From: Xenopus tropicalis
Lineage: Eukaryota > Chordata > Amphibia > Anura > Pipidae
DNA: 64,000 nt
Assembly (NCBI RefSeq): GCF_000004195.4
Contig: NC_030681.2
Coordinates: forward strand, 27,728,982-27,792,981
Direction of reading: 5' to 3'
Under the pieces are notes generated by a model. It did no database searches. It saw nothing but the letters and a program-made list of their open reading frames with translations, and had not been told where the DNA came from. Shown here piece by piece: positions 47,672 through 58,980 of the stretch. Both the position numbers and the translations under genes were made by a program. Position 1 is the first letter of the stretch. Each line of letters starts with the position of its first letter.

Positions 47672-47785
47672 GTCCTTGATGCGCTGGATGAAATGGGCGA
47701 TTTTCTGCAGTTAAAGTATTCCCGGCATTCCCGATCGGCCCGCTCCGCTGCAGATCACGAGACAAACCTCGACCTTGATGACTGA
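47672..47785 (+). CDS. sptlc3: sptlc3 terminal coding exon G
   Basis: 37 codons and TGA at 47783-47785 follow a pyrimidine-rich CAG acceptor in phase 0. The product begins VLDALDEMGDFLQLKYSRHS and ends in an acidic tail, DHETNLDLDD. ALDEMGDLLQLKYSRH is the SPTLC3 form (SPTLC2 has EIDEVGD). An acidic C-terminus of similar length is normal for the family. The RHSRSARSAADH linker is more basic and less conserved. Confidence 0.94.
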   Translation, partial: VLDALDEMGDFLQLKYSRHSRSARSAADHETNLDLDD

Positions 47786-48639
47786 GTCATGGTTGCTGCA
47801 ACGCTTTGTGCACAAAACCACTGTTGCCACTCTTATATTATATTACTATCATTTGAACATAGCCATGACTTTTCAGCTCCCAGGTTTTCTTTTTTATTTT
47901 CATTTCTTTATTTATCTTAAGTGTTAATTTGTTTGTGTGATGCCATGCACTGAGAACTGGATGTAATACTGTCCTTCCTTTATAAGGAAAGAGTTTTAAA
48001 AGAATCCGTATAAACTTATCTATCAAAAATATGTGCTTCAGTACCTCGAAAGTACAGTATTATTGCAGCCCACATCTCTTTAAAGCTAATGCCGTGTAAG
48101 AAGATATTTTTTTTAACAAATTACATACTGACAAAAGAAACTGTGATCTTTTTTTTCTTTATTAAAAATGCTGATGTGCATTTAGGCACATTCCATTTTA
48201 CATATGGGAATTCAGTAGGCTGGGGGCCTAGAAGGATTTTGTCCAGTCTACTTTTCTGGCCTAGATATTCTAAACAATCATAAAGTTCTAAAATGCATAA
48301 GCATAAACAAGAGATCTTTATTCTTTTGAGCTAAAGTACTTACAACAATGAGTGAACTAGAGCTGTAAAGGGTCCCTAGCTATGCAGTAAGGATGGGGCC
48401 TCCATCTAAATGCCGAGAAAAAATTATACAAATCAGAGATGTACTACCTGAGGCCCTCCAGTTAACTCAGCATTTTGTCCAGGGGGATTTTGGGAGTTTT
48501 TATAACATTTTACACAATGCGTTCTTCTCCTTTTATCCCAAAGGAGCCCTTCTGGTAGTAAGAGGAGGTGTGGTTGTCAATATGAAAAGGGACCAATTCA
48601 GATATTTGTCTTAAATGCAAAAAAAAAGCTAGAAATATT

Positions 48640-48840
48640 ATACATTACGTTTTGGGGTTCTGTACCAGCCCAAGGCAACCACAGGCCTTTAGCAGGGAAG
48701 ATCTGTGCCCCCAAAGTTGCCCCAGTAGCCCCCCATCTTCTTTTCTTCTGATTCCCTGCACATGCTCTGTGCTGCTGTCACTTACTGAGCTTAGGGACCC
48801 ACTCACAATATACTATATAGATATAGAATATAAATGTCAC
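48640..48840. repeat. inverse copy of 4680-4980 repeat
   Basis: GATTCCCTGCACATGCTCTG and CACTTACTGAGCTTAGGGACCC are the reverse complement of segments at 4700-4765, and AAGGCAACCACAGGCC corresponds to 4935-4960. It lies inside the proposed 3' UTR. Confidence 0.65.
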
Positions 48841-50269
48841 AATACAAGGCAGATTTGTAATTAATAAATATAATTATATATATAAATACTATATGGCAGC
48901 TCAGAAACCAGTACAATTAGCATCAGAGTTTAATAATCAGACCTGTAATATAGGGCTGTGTGTTTTATATCTGTGGATACCTGTGTGTGTATTAATGTGA
49001 ACTCATATAATAAGGCTGAAAAAGGGGGCTTATATGAACACAAGCACAAATGCAAAGTGCTAGAATGAACCTAAAATTGAGCACAGGCAAACACTATTCA
49101 AAAAGTACATGTGCCCATACATGCTCCCAGCAACCCCTTGCACCAGTGCGACCCCCATACACATCAGTGGACACCACCAATTTACCCAAATGAAATGCCA
49201 TTGTTCAGGGTCAGACTGGGGGGTGCAGGCTATGCCTGTTTCTGCTGTTCATTAGATGCAAAGAAGCAAAACCTAAAGGCTCAACACATTAAGGGAGGCC
49301 TGTAGTTAACGCCTGCCTAAGACAACTGTAAAGTACAAGGCTGTGTTGTAGCTGAGCTTCGGCATGGGAGTGCTGATGTTTATAGCGCTTTAATGGGACC
49401 CTCTTGCAGCTGTAGTGCACCTAGTGCTTAACTATACCCATAGTAAAAGACCCCTCACTCAAATCAGCAAGTCTGAGTACTACAGGGCATTAGTAATAGG
49501 CCATCTAATAGTGATAAATTCATTTTTTTCTTTTTTTTTGGTGTTGGGTGTTTTAATTTTTTGCTGCTATATATTATACTGGATATTGTTTTTTTTACAT
49601 TTGAATTGAAGCATATATATTTACTGTATGCATTCAGTTAAGGTGCTTAGTTATCACTTATTTCAGTAGCTTGAGAAAATCCTAGGATACCTGTAAATAT
49701 GTTTGTGTTTGAGCTGTTTACTGTATGAAAAAGCTGTGGATTAGACCATGTTTTTCAGCAATGTTACCCCGCCCCCCCGCCGAGAGGCAAACCTAAATCT
49801 TCTCTTCTGCATTAAGAATGTACGACATTGTATTATTTTGTGAAGATGGGGTCAGATGTAACCTCTGCCATATTATGGGATTTAGAAAGGATCAACTTAA
49901 TAGCAGTGCACCAATTGAAACAAAATATCCGCTTGTTAAAGCAGTTTTATGTTGGGGGTTAACCATTACAACTCACATTTCACATTCAATTCCATCTGAT
50001 TTTTCAGTCTCCAGCTTTGAAAATCAGCTACCGCGCATTCCACGGTATCGGTTGTCACCATGACGTGCTCACTTCAAACGAGCCCGGCTAAGCGCTGTAA
50101 TAAAAGTAATGGCACTTGCTAATCTTCATGCACGATACAAATGTTTAAATGAAAAAACTAGCAGTGCCTTCGGTTAATGATACTAAATCAATAAAAGGAG
50201 AACAGACAGAACCAGAGTCCCAGATGAAGGGGTCCCTGGCACATACGACCTGAGGAAATAGGGAAGCCA

Positions 50270-50580
50270 ATTATTATCCTTTATTTATATAGCACCAACA
50301 TGTTCCACAGCTTACAATCTAACATCCCGATCACATTCACACACATTTATTAGAAGTCTGCTAACATTCTTGTATATTTTTGGAGTGGAGTGGGGGGTTC
50401 GTTCCCAGCCAGGGCGCTCTCTACAACATGTTTTTATATTCTCCCAGTGCTTGCGTGGGTTTCCTCTGATTACCAGAAATACCTTGTAGTGAAATACCAT
50501 GTAGTGTCCTGGTTGGAATCAAACCCAGGACCCCAGGTCTGCAAGGCAGCAATCTCTCAGCTTTCTAGCAGTGGTGGATC
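50270..50580. repeat. L2-like LINE fragment
   Basis: TTATTTATATAGCACCAACATGTTCC..CAGCTTACAATC leads to GTGCTTGCGTGGGTTTCCTCTG and AATCAAACCCAGGACCCC, a dispersed L2-type pattern. A short related piece (GTCTGTGTGGGTTTATTCTGG) is at 9330-9360. Confidence 0.6.
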
Positions 50581-51619
50581 TACAATTCGCAGTGTCCTAA
50601 TTATTAAGGGGCCCATCTAGGGCAAATTCTCTTACTCTCCTGCCCAAAAATAGAGCATGGGTACACAGGAATGCACTAGATGGGGCGCGGTATGAGTCCT
50701 GCAACTCTGTATGTTCACCTCCCTGGAATTTTAAGGGAAATGTGATTTTGTGCCTTAATTCTTTACATAAATAGCATTGAGAGAAGTTGTGTTATACTGT
50801 TTGTTTTCCCTTTCTTTCATTTGATGGGACTCGTATATAGTACTGATTCAAGTACTTCATCAACATTTTTAAAAAAAAATCTGCATTGATTATTAAAAAA
50901 CTTAATTTCCTATGAAATATTCCAATTTCTGACTTTCCTGGTCACGACTGTTGTCTGTGCAACAGAGTATAGATGTATTGTATAAACCAGTAATAAAATG
51001 ATAATATGGGCTTTAAAGGATAAATGTTCACATAACCAATTTCTATACAGAAGGAGCCAATATATTCATTCACTCTAAAGTCTCTGCTTTTGTTTGTTAC
51101 TGGTCCCTAAAAGATCACAGCATCACTTTGGTCCATGACTTGGGTTTCCATTGAAACCTCCAGCTGCTCAAATCCATTGGGCCTCTATGTGAATGTGACT
51201 TTCTTGTTGCTATTCTTTATGTTTACAACACTATCATTGAGAGCCATCATGCAGAATGATGTGGTGATCTTGTCTTCCCAGGGGCACGTGCCAATTGTCT
51301 GCAATTAAGGGCTAACACTCAGGGAGAAAGGGCTACCCATGGCGCAGTGCCAACATAAGGATATTGCCCAGGAACACTGACTTCTTTATGGAAGCCATGC
51401 TCTCATACCTTAATTAAGTAATGTTATATAATTATATGATGATCATATACATAAAATATATTTTCACATTATATTTGTATTGATAAACCAAGGAATGTAT
51501 CTAATTTTACTTTACGTCTTGTTATGGCCATATGAACAATGTAGTTCAGTATGAATTATAATATTATGGATGCTGTGCTGATGCTTTATTTAGGGTTGAT
51601 TTAAAGATGATGGCAGACA

Positions 51620-52258
51620 TGTACAGGTATAGGATCCCTTTTCTGGAAACCCTGTTATCTAGAAAGCTCTGAATTATGGGCAGGCCATCTCCCATAGGGT
51701 CCATCTCCCACAAAGTCGATTTATAAGAAAATAATTCTCATTTTTAAAAATGATTTCTTTTTTCCAAGTAATAATAAAGCAGGGCCTTGTATGGTAACTA
51801 AGCTGCATGAATCCATATTGGTAGCAAAACAACTCCTGTTGGGTTTATTTAAAGGAGAAGGAAAGTTACAATTACTGAGGGGTGCCAAAATGGTAGCCCC
51901 CCCCCCCCCCAGTGATTGTAATCACTTACCTGATACCCTTGTGCTCCTGTTAGCAGAAAGCTGCACCGGCCCAGGGTATCTGTGACTGAGCTTTGTTCTT
52001 CCAAATCCTGGGACAGGCACATGTGCAGTAAGGTGAAAATGCAGACTTTCTTGCACAGGCACAAGTGGCGCAAAGACGAGAGATGGAAGACGATCACTCA
52101 GTCACAGATACCCCAGGTCGGTGCAGTTTTCTGCTAACAGGAGCACCAGGGTATCAGGTAAGCAGACTTAATGCATGGAGATTCAAACTACAGGAAAATC
52201 CCTTATCTGGAAAATGCCAGGTCCAGAGCATTCTGAATAATAGATCCTATACCTGTAT
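51620..52258. mobile_element. ACAGGTATGGGATC MITE with nested TTAAAGGAGAAG element
   Basis: The ends are TACAGGTATAGGATCCC and GATCCTATACCTGTA. About 51850 a TTAAAGGAGAAGGAAAG segment interrupts it and carries near-perfect inverted arms at 51922-51990 and 52093-52165. A 14-C run sits at 51897-51910. Confidence 0.75.
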
Positions 52259-53599
52259 TATGGGAAAGCCTTGTAAGTTGTGCCGAAGAAGTTGTTGTTT
52301 TGCACTGAATTATTCTGTTAATAATCAGTGGATATTGATTGTTGCTTTGCACTAAGACTCTGCTTTCTCCGAAGGTCATTTGCAGTTAGTCTTAAATGAT
52401 GACAATAATTGCTTTTTTTTTTTTTGGCAAAATATTCTGTATCCATAGAGTGTTTGTGTAAACCTTTTTCTAAGCAATCCAAACACTTATTCAGTTTAGC
52501 AGTTTGCACAAAGGAGTGGTTTGGTTATAGTGATGTATAACGTTTCTAAGCAATAGCTTGGTTATCCACTATACCATGTATTAGAGCACATACTATAATA
52601 AAATGATGCTGGTATACAATCAAGACACTGGAACTCTTGACTAGTGGCTGGGGGAATAAAGTCTCTTGATGGGGCCACATCTAGACACTAGACCTCCAGT
52701 TGTATTGCCTTGCCATAAACCTTTCAGAAACCATTATTTTCAGAGGTTTGAACTGCAACATTTCAAAACATGGCACTTTTTAGCTGATACTAAAATGTTC
52801 TTTAGTTTAATCGGTGACTTGCAAAAAATTAAAGAAAAAGAAACCTATTTCTTCCCAGCTACATGTAGCAGCTATAAACCTCCCCTTGGGACATGGGCCT
52901 TATAGTCCTTGTTAGAGTAAGACTTGCTTGTGTGGCAGCTTTCATAAGGGGGCAATTCTGTGCATTTTTGGTGAATTACCTGTAACCCTTGAGTTGACAT
53001 AAGCATACAAGATCTTCTGGCAGTCAGAACCATGTAAGTTACTTCCTATCGATATCCGTTGGAAGTACCATAAGTATCCTCAGACCTGTGTCAGAGACGT
53101 TCTAGGGAAGTAATACCCCTTTGATACCAATGGACTTGTTTGTAAAGTGAAACTGTATATTTTGCCTAGTTAGCATGAGAGGATGTTTCCGGGTTGTCTT
53201 GTTGATCTGTGTCTTTTGACCCTATAACATTCTCATAGGATATACTGTAAGTCATGATGCTGACTGTATGCAACCAATATATAGCTCAGGGATTTCACAA
53301 TTTGTAGAGTCACTTACTGTATATTTTACGGTTTCTTATGTCTTTTTAAATCCAGAAGGAATATACAGTGCAGTAACACAACAGGTTACAGACAAATGTT
53401 TATTTTCTTTAGGAATAAAGAATAACTTCCATAGCTGTAACATTATTTAATGCAATATGTGATTAAGATAGGAAACTATTATGTACATTTTGTTCATGTA
53501 CATTTCTTCATTGTGTGCCTGAGGGGAACATATACCTCCATATGTGTTTACTGTCCACCTGCTATTCTCTAAATGGGAGGTAAAATTACTTCTTAAGAC

Positions 53600-53850
53600 T
53601 AGTTATCAATAGTCTCTTTTTTATTCTTTATGGTGTTTGAAGTATTTTGAACCTAAAAAGTTTGAAATTGAAACTCTCGTTGCTAGGTTTCCTGACCTTG
53701 ACATTTTTTGAAGGCCAAATGGAAGGATGAATAAGGAAGGACCTGAATAGAAAGTAATAGAATATAACATTAAAGTATTTATGATCGGCATGCTGCTGGC
53801 AGCCAGACTATCACTCCATAGAACAGCACACAATCTAACATTTTGACATG
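53600..53850. repeat. worn TTAA-type element fragment
   Basis: CGTTGCTAGGTTTCCTGACC and GGAAGGACCTGAATAGAAAG loosely match the 19256/44094 family interior. Termini were not found. Confidence 0.4.
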
Positions 53851-54142
53851 GGTATCAGCTGTCAAAAGTTTTCCTGATAGGAATATGTTCTGTACTGGCT
53901 ATATAATAGGATACAACAAAATGATCAAACAGTGTACAGTATAAATGTTAGTAATGAATTACAACTAAGTTGATGTGGAAATGCCATATCTATGAATAAC
54001 ATAGCATTAGGTCATCATGGAAACCCTCTTTAGATGTCTTCATCCCTACCCAAGGTTTCTTAATTCAGTAATAAAAGATGAATACTGTATATGCAACATT
54101 GTTTTTATGAATTTCAGATGCTATACATGTGCCATGTTTTAT

Positions 54143-54244
54143 TGTACATTTGTAAATATGATATACTTTTTAAATTTGTATTAAAATGTTCCCAGCCAAT
54201 GTGTTTAATAAAGATACTGATCTATCCCAGCTTGCTGTCTGTGG
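54143..54244 (+). terminator. poly(A) site: UGUA motifs, AATAAA, GT-rich element
   Basis: TGTA occurs at 54143-54146 and 54151-54154. AATAAA follows at 54207-54212, then a T/GT-rich element (TTGCTGTCTGTGG) at 54232-54244. The spacing fits CFIm, CPSF and CstF binding, with cleavage about 54222-54232. It lies on the same strand as sptlc3. Confidence 0.55.
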
Positions 54245-55164
54245 CTACTATAAGAATAATTCAAGTACTGAGTATTGTAATTCACTGTGTGGAAAACTGT
54301 CCATTGCATTGATCAACTTTGTTGGGAAATGACTAAATGAGATGAACATTTGCCCAACTGCGGGCGACACAGTGAGTATTTATTAGGGTTGCTCTACAGT
54401 TGGTCACCCAAAGTAAAAGCCAGATGGACTGGTGATGGATGTACCTCACTTCAGTGCTGACTTGACCTGACAGTGACAGCAGTGCAATCTGACTGCCTCT
54501 GTGTGTAGCCAATGGCACAATATCTAAACTAACTAATCGATCAGATAGTCTAAAAATGATCCAATGTGTAAACAATGATACCACGTCCAAATTGTTTGTC
54601 ATATACAGAATGATTTAGATTTGGTTTATACTGCTGTACAAAAAAAAAACATATGTACTTTGTTTCATATAGTTATTATTTTACCTTTCCTTTATATTGG
54701 GCAAACATACTGGCCATCCTTATCATGCTCCGAGGCTACCACATATGGGCCTCTAATAGGCAACGGGGCTCACAAGTGCCCAGGCTGGTCACCGGTTCTC
54801 CCCTTAAACCAAATAGAAAAGAAACATGGAATTGAATAGAAAAGCAGGTAATTGTGGAGAAATGTATTATAATGTATGGGATACATTATCCAAAAACCTA
54901 TGTAGTATGGTATTTCCCATAGTTAAACAAACAGGAACTATAATAATAAGACTATACCTTATATTTTATAAGGAAGCTAGCTTAGATTCATACTTATACT
55001 TCTTTTTATTTTTTTTTCAATAGGCCTAAAGTATGGTGCTGCACATCACATATACATCCCAGGTATAATGAATAAAAGATCTCATACCAGTACTATAGCT
55101 GGAACATTTGTTTAGGCTTCATTAGAGCTATCCAGCAGTCAAATACAGGGAATTGCCATGGAAC

Positions 55165-55431
55165 TAGGGATGCACCAAATCTACTATTTTGGGATTTGGC
55201 CAAACCCTGAATTCTGAACAAAAGGTTTGGCTGAATGCTAAACCAAATCTGAATCCTAACACCCTACACTGAGCACATGGTAAAAAATGTTCAACTTCCG
55301 TGTTCATGTGATGAAAAGTCACATGATTTTAAGTATTTGGATTCGGTTCAGCCAGATTGGATTTGACTGAATCCAATTCCTGCCGAATAAAGGCCGAATC
55401 CCAAATCAAATACTGCATTGGGCGCATCCCT
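55165..55431. mobile_element. GGGATGCACC MITE
   Basis: AGGGATGCACCAAATC at the left pairs with TTGGGCGCATCCCT at the right. The interior is a foldback, with TTTGGCCAAACC and GGATTCGGTTCAGCC runs. It is a common Xenopus family. Confidence 0.75.
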
Positions 55432-56092
55432 TAACATTTTCCAATGACAACAAGACAAGGCTTATTGAATGAATGTGTTCTTCACTATCATAACCACTAC
55501 TGTGTTAGCTTCTAGGTTTTATATTTCTCTCTCTCTCAAGATGGATTGCAAATACCTGTCTGTGCACTCCCAGATGGCTAACGTACAGACTAAGATTAGC
55601 CATGTGATTCCAATAGCATGGAAACACAGAGACAAAGTGACAAGTGTGGGCTTGCTCCCAGTGCCTGGATGTTTGTTGCATTTTTTTCCCTTGGGCTTGT
55701 ACAAAATGTGTGGCTAAATGTCAACTGACCTCAGTGTTATGTTGAAAATGCTGTTGTGTCTGGGATAGGCTATTGGTCTTGTGTATTTATGTTGTGCAGT
55801 TACTCAGTGTTACTGTGTTGGATACACAAAGAAAAAGTTATTAAAAAGAATTTGAAGTAACATAACACTGTTTTGTTGGTGAGAGAATCTATGGACATTG
55901 TTTCCTGGCCTGTGGGCCATTTGTTTAGGATGGTCACAGTCAACCAGGTTTTTTTCTGATGGAATCGTGTGTTGCAGGACCATATGTGAACCTCATGGAT
56001 ATGTATGGTGTTGGCATTATAGAACCTTAAAGCCAGCACATAACCGTGGCATTTCAGCTTGCTTGATAGGGTTTAGTTCCTTTAGTTTAGAT

Positions 56093-56268
56093 CAGGGGTG
56101 GCCAATACGTCGATCACGGTCCACCAGTCGATCCCCCGTGGATTTCTGGTGGACCGCGATCAAGCCAGGGATGCGGAAGTGCTCCGTGAATGCGTTCGTA
56201 CACTGCGTCACGTATGTACGCACGTACGCCGCATTTCCGCATTCTGCGTTGGTCCGATCCCACTCCTG
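56093..56268. mobile_element. small hAT MITE with perfect 8-bp TSD
   Basis: The ends are CAGGGGTGGCCAATACG and CGATCCCACTCCTG. The 8-bp duplication GTTTAGAT is at 56085-56092 and 56269-56276. Internally GATCACGGTCCACCAG pairs with CTGGTGGACCGCGATC. It is 176 bp with no coding capacity. Confidence 0.88.
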
Positions 56269-57150
56269 GTTTAGATTCTATACTTAATAAGTTAAACCCT
56301 ATCAGGCAAGCTTAAAAAGGGGTTCCCATCCCTTATTACCTGTGAGCAACATTTAAATATAAATGTCCCTAGGGGTGACCAATAAGGGCTGTGACACCAG
56401 TTTGCCCAGCTCCTCCTGCAAGGATGCCCCACGCTGACTGTTGACATGAGCAACAGGGAATAGTGTCATTGGCAAACATTGCTGCAAATACGTCTCTATC
56501 CACGTATCTACAGACCACCTAGACCAACAGACCTTAGCTGGAAAAGCAAACATTTATATTGGTGCTTCTAAATAAACTCTGGGTAAAGTACATTAACCTA
56601 GTATTAATGTTCCCCCTAAAACCTAATGGATGTGCTGTAGCATCTTTTTTATTTCCTGCTGAATAGGTCAAACAGCCATGAATGTAACAGAACCCTCCAG
56701 ACTGAGGCTTTTGTTTTCCTTTACAGGACTGGGGCATTAATCTATTGCCTTGGTTCAAGCAGAAGTCTGTGCTTTGGCAAATGATCTCAATCAGTCAGTG
56801 CCTGCTGTGCTTCTTTGAAGTTCCCCCCCAGGCTATAGATTTTGCAGCAGAGTTTGTCACTTTTAGCACCCACGTGTGGAAGCCCAGTTGTACATTAGCG
56901 CTGCCGTATGCAGCTATTTCCTTCTCCAGCCAAGCACATTGGGTGGCTTCACTGTCACCAGTCTGATCATGTGGCATCCGTCTGTTTCAGGGGAAAAACA
57001 TTTACTTTTGCACCAAGTTATTTTATTTGTGAACATTGTTATATTTACCCATTGATTTATTAGGGGCAGATATTGGCAGATATTTCTAGCTGTGTCCAGC
57101 ATATTATGGGCCCAGTACCATGTTGGAAAGCTATAAATCTCATAGAGGGT

Positions 57151-57300
57151 AGGTCTGGACTGGGAATTAATGCCCTGGCATTTCAAATACACAGAGGCCC
57201 AAAAAGCCCCACAGGCCCAATAAATAGTGAGTGTCTATGGCATCTTACAGCAGCACCTCTGGCATTTGCCTGAATTCACAGATTGCCAGTCCGGGCCTGA
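57151..57300. repeat. TCTGGACTGGGAAT / CCAGTCCGGGCC repeat
   Basis: The ends GGTCTGGACTGG and CCAGTCCGGGCC are inverted. The interior CCCAATAAATAGTGAGTGTC is the reverse of 41220-41240. It is the most complete copy of this family in the window. Confidence 0.65.
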
Positions 57301-57823
57301 TAGAGGAGATTCCTGTTTAATCAACTTCAGCCTTACAAGATAGGTGCAAAAAGTTTCCAGTAATACCTTAATATGCATGAGCCATCTGCCTTGCAGGGAA
57401 ATATCCCTTCTCTTCCTTAAATATCACCTTTTTGCCCAACTTTTGCATATTGACTATTGTGTAAATTGCTGATTTTATCCCCAATTACCCTACTTGTAAT
57501 AAGACCTATTAATGTACCATTATGTAGTGTTAAATTCTGACCATTAATGCAGTGAGCAAAGTGCACAAAACAATGTTTTTTTTACCCATAATGCAATGTC
57601 CCCCCCCCCCACACAATTCCATCATTGTTGCAGCAGAGCATTGCATCAAAATAAACGCAATTGCAAGAGCATTCTTCATGAATAGGGGACAAGTTGTGGC
57701 TACAAGCTGTTGGCCTGTGGTGGTAGAATGAATTTAGCATGTGATTCTTGGGGTGCCTGCTGAAGGAACCCTGAAGCTACTGCCTCATCCAGGGTTACAC
57801 AGAGCCTTATAACTCCATTTATT

Positions 57824-58178
57824 TTAAAGGTGTTTTTTACAGTTTTTGAATTGTCTTTTTCGTTTGCCTTTTTCTAGCTGTCAGAGGGGTCACTGACCCC
57901 AGCAGCCAAAAAGCTATTGCTTTGTGAAACTACCGTTTTGTTGTTGTTAATTTGTATTACTTCTCTTTCTATGCAGCTGCTATTCATATTCCAGTCTCTC
58001 ATTCAAACTACTGCCTGGTTGCTAGGGTAAGCTGGACCCTAGCAACCAGATAACTGCTGAATTTCAAACTGGAGAGCTGCTGAACAGAGAGCTAAATAAT
58101 TAAAAAAAACATAAAACATTGCAAATATGATCGTCCACATTATACTACAATTTAATTTAAAGGTGAACTACCCCTTTC
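57824..58178. mobile_element. GGTGAACTACCCC TTAA-type element
   Basis: It has TTAA at 57824 and ends TTAAAGGTGAACTACCCCTTT. The interior GGTTGCTAGGGTAAGCTGGA and CCCTAGCAACCAGATAACTG segments form the typical central palindrome of this family. Confidence 0.7.
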
Positions 58179-58796
58179 ACTTTGTGTCTCATTTGTTAAT
58201 GAAAAGGTTTTGGCTAAGGGAGAAAGATTGGTTAAATTCAGCTTTGCAAATGTTGCTTTGTTTTCTTTGCGGGGCGTGTAACTGGTTAATGGATTGCCGT
58301 ACATCATGGCGAGTGAGTGCACAATAGGGAGAAGCTGCGCTAAATGCTTTTAGTTGTGCTGACATCGAAGAATGAATTTTACGTCTGCTCTGTAAATGTC
58401 TCTGAATGCTGACTTGTTATGGGATCACCGGGCCATTTAACTGATGGCTTGCCAGAAACTCAACTTTGATGATTACAATGACAATAACAAAGATGTTGAG
58501 GTTACATTCAGCCCATATTTCAGTCTTTTGCCATCATATTAAAGATGAAAAAGTCATCCAAAGAAGTGACATGCTTTTCAATATACCTTGGAATCGGTTC
58601 AGCTCCCACATATATGAAAGCCATACGTTATTCAGCCGTTTCAAGGCTATGATTCAGTCATATTTGATATTGCCGATATTGCTTTGAAATAAAACCACAT
58701 TTCCTCCCTTATATATTTTGCATTGAAATGCAATCTCAACACTCAAAAAATATTAGGTGAACAGCAAACGTATATTGTTTTTACATTAGTCACCTG

Positions 58797-58980
58797 GCAT
58801 AACTATAGAGGGAGCAGACCCCACGGGGCGGGGGCCCAAGGGACAGGGGGATCCGGACAGTCCCCACCTCCCCAGGCAGTCTCCTACCTGCGGGCAGGGA
58901 GTGGGTGATAGAAGTCACTGTATGAGGGTCCCTCCAAAGATGTTTTTGCGAGGGGGTGCCCAGTGCCGAATAGTTACGCC
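58797..58980. mobile_element. GGCATAACTATAGAGG MITE
   Basis: GGCATAACTAT at the left pairs with ATAGTTACGCC at the right. The interior is GC-rich (GGGGCGGGGGCCC). It is 184 bp and has no coding capacity. Confidence 0.75.

Larger units (their letters stand above)
1631..47785 (+). other. sptlc3: sptlc3 gene, 3' half (seven exons to stop codon)
   Basis: Serine palmitoyltransferase condenses L-serine with a fatty acyl-CoA in the ER membrane, the first step of sphingoid base synthesis. SPTLC2 or SPTLC3 is the PLP-carrying partner of SPTLC1; from family knowledge, SPTLC3 favours shorter acyl chains. Joining seven exons gives 927 nt, 308 codons plus TGA, with no frameshift or internal stop, and all six introns start GT and end AG. 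Numbering from the first codon in the window: DEAHS at residues 92-96, TFTKS with the PLP lysine at 127, and the PATP loop at 247-250. SPTLC3-type choices include [30 protein letters not shown] and EARARF. SPTLC2 is the alternative, but many diagnostic positions disagree. The first roughly 240-250 residues (membrane anchor and cofactor-domain start) lie upstream of the window. Confidence 0.93.
47786..54235 (+). other. probable long 3' UTR of sptlc3
   Basis: No new exon was recognised between the stop and a strong poly(A) site near 54225, so one long 3' UTR of about 6.4 kb is the simplest reading. Other candidate signals occur: ATTAAA at 48161, and AATAAA at 48863, 50099, 50190, 50992 and 54070. 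Shorter isoforms are therefore possible. The tract includes repeat fragments at 48640-48840, 50270-50580 and 51620-52258 that could be exonised. The extent is inferred. Confidence 0.4.
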
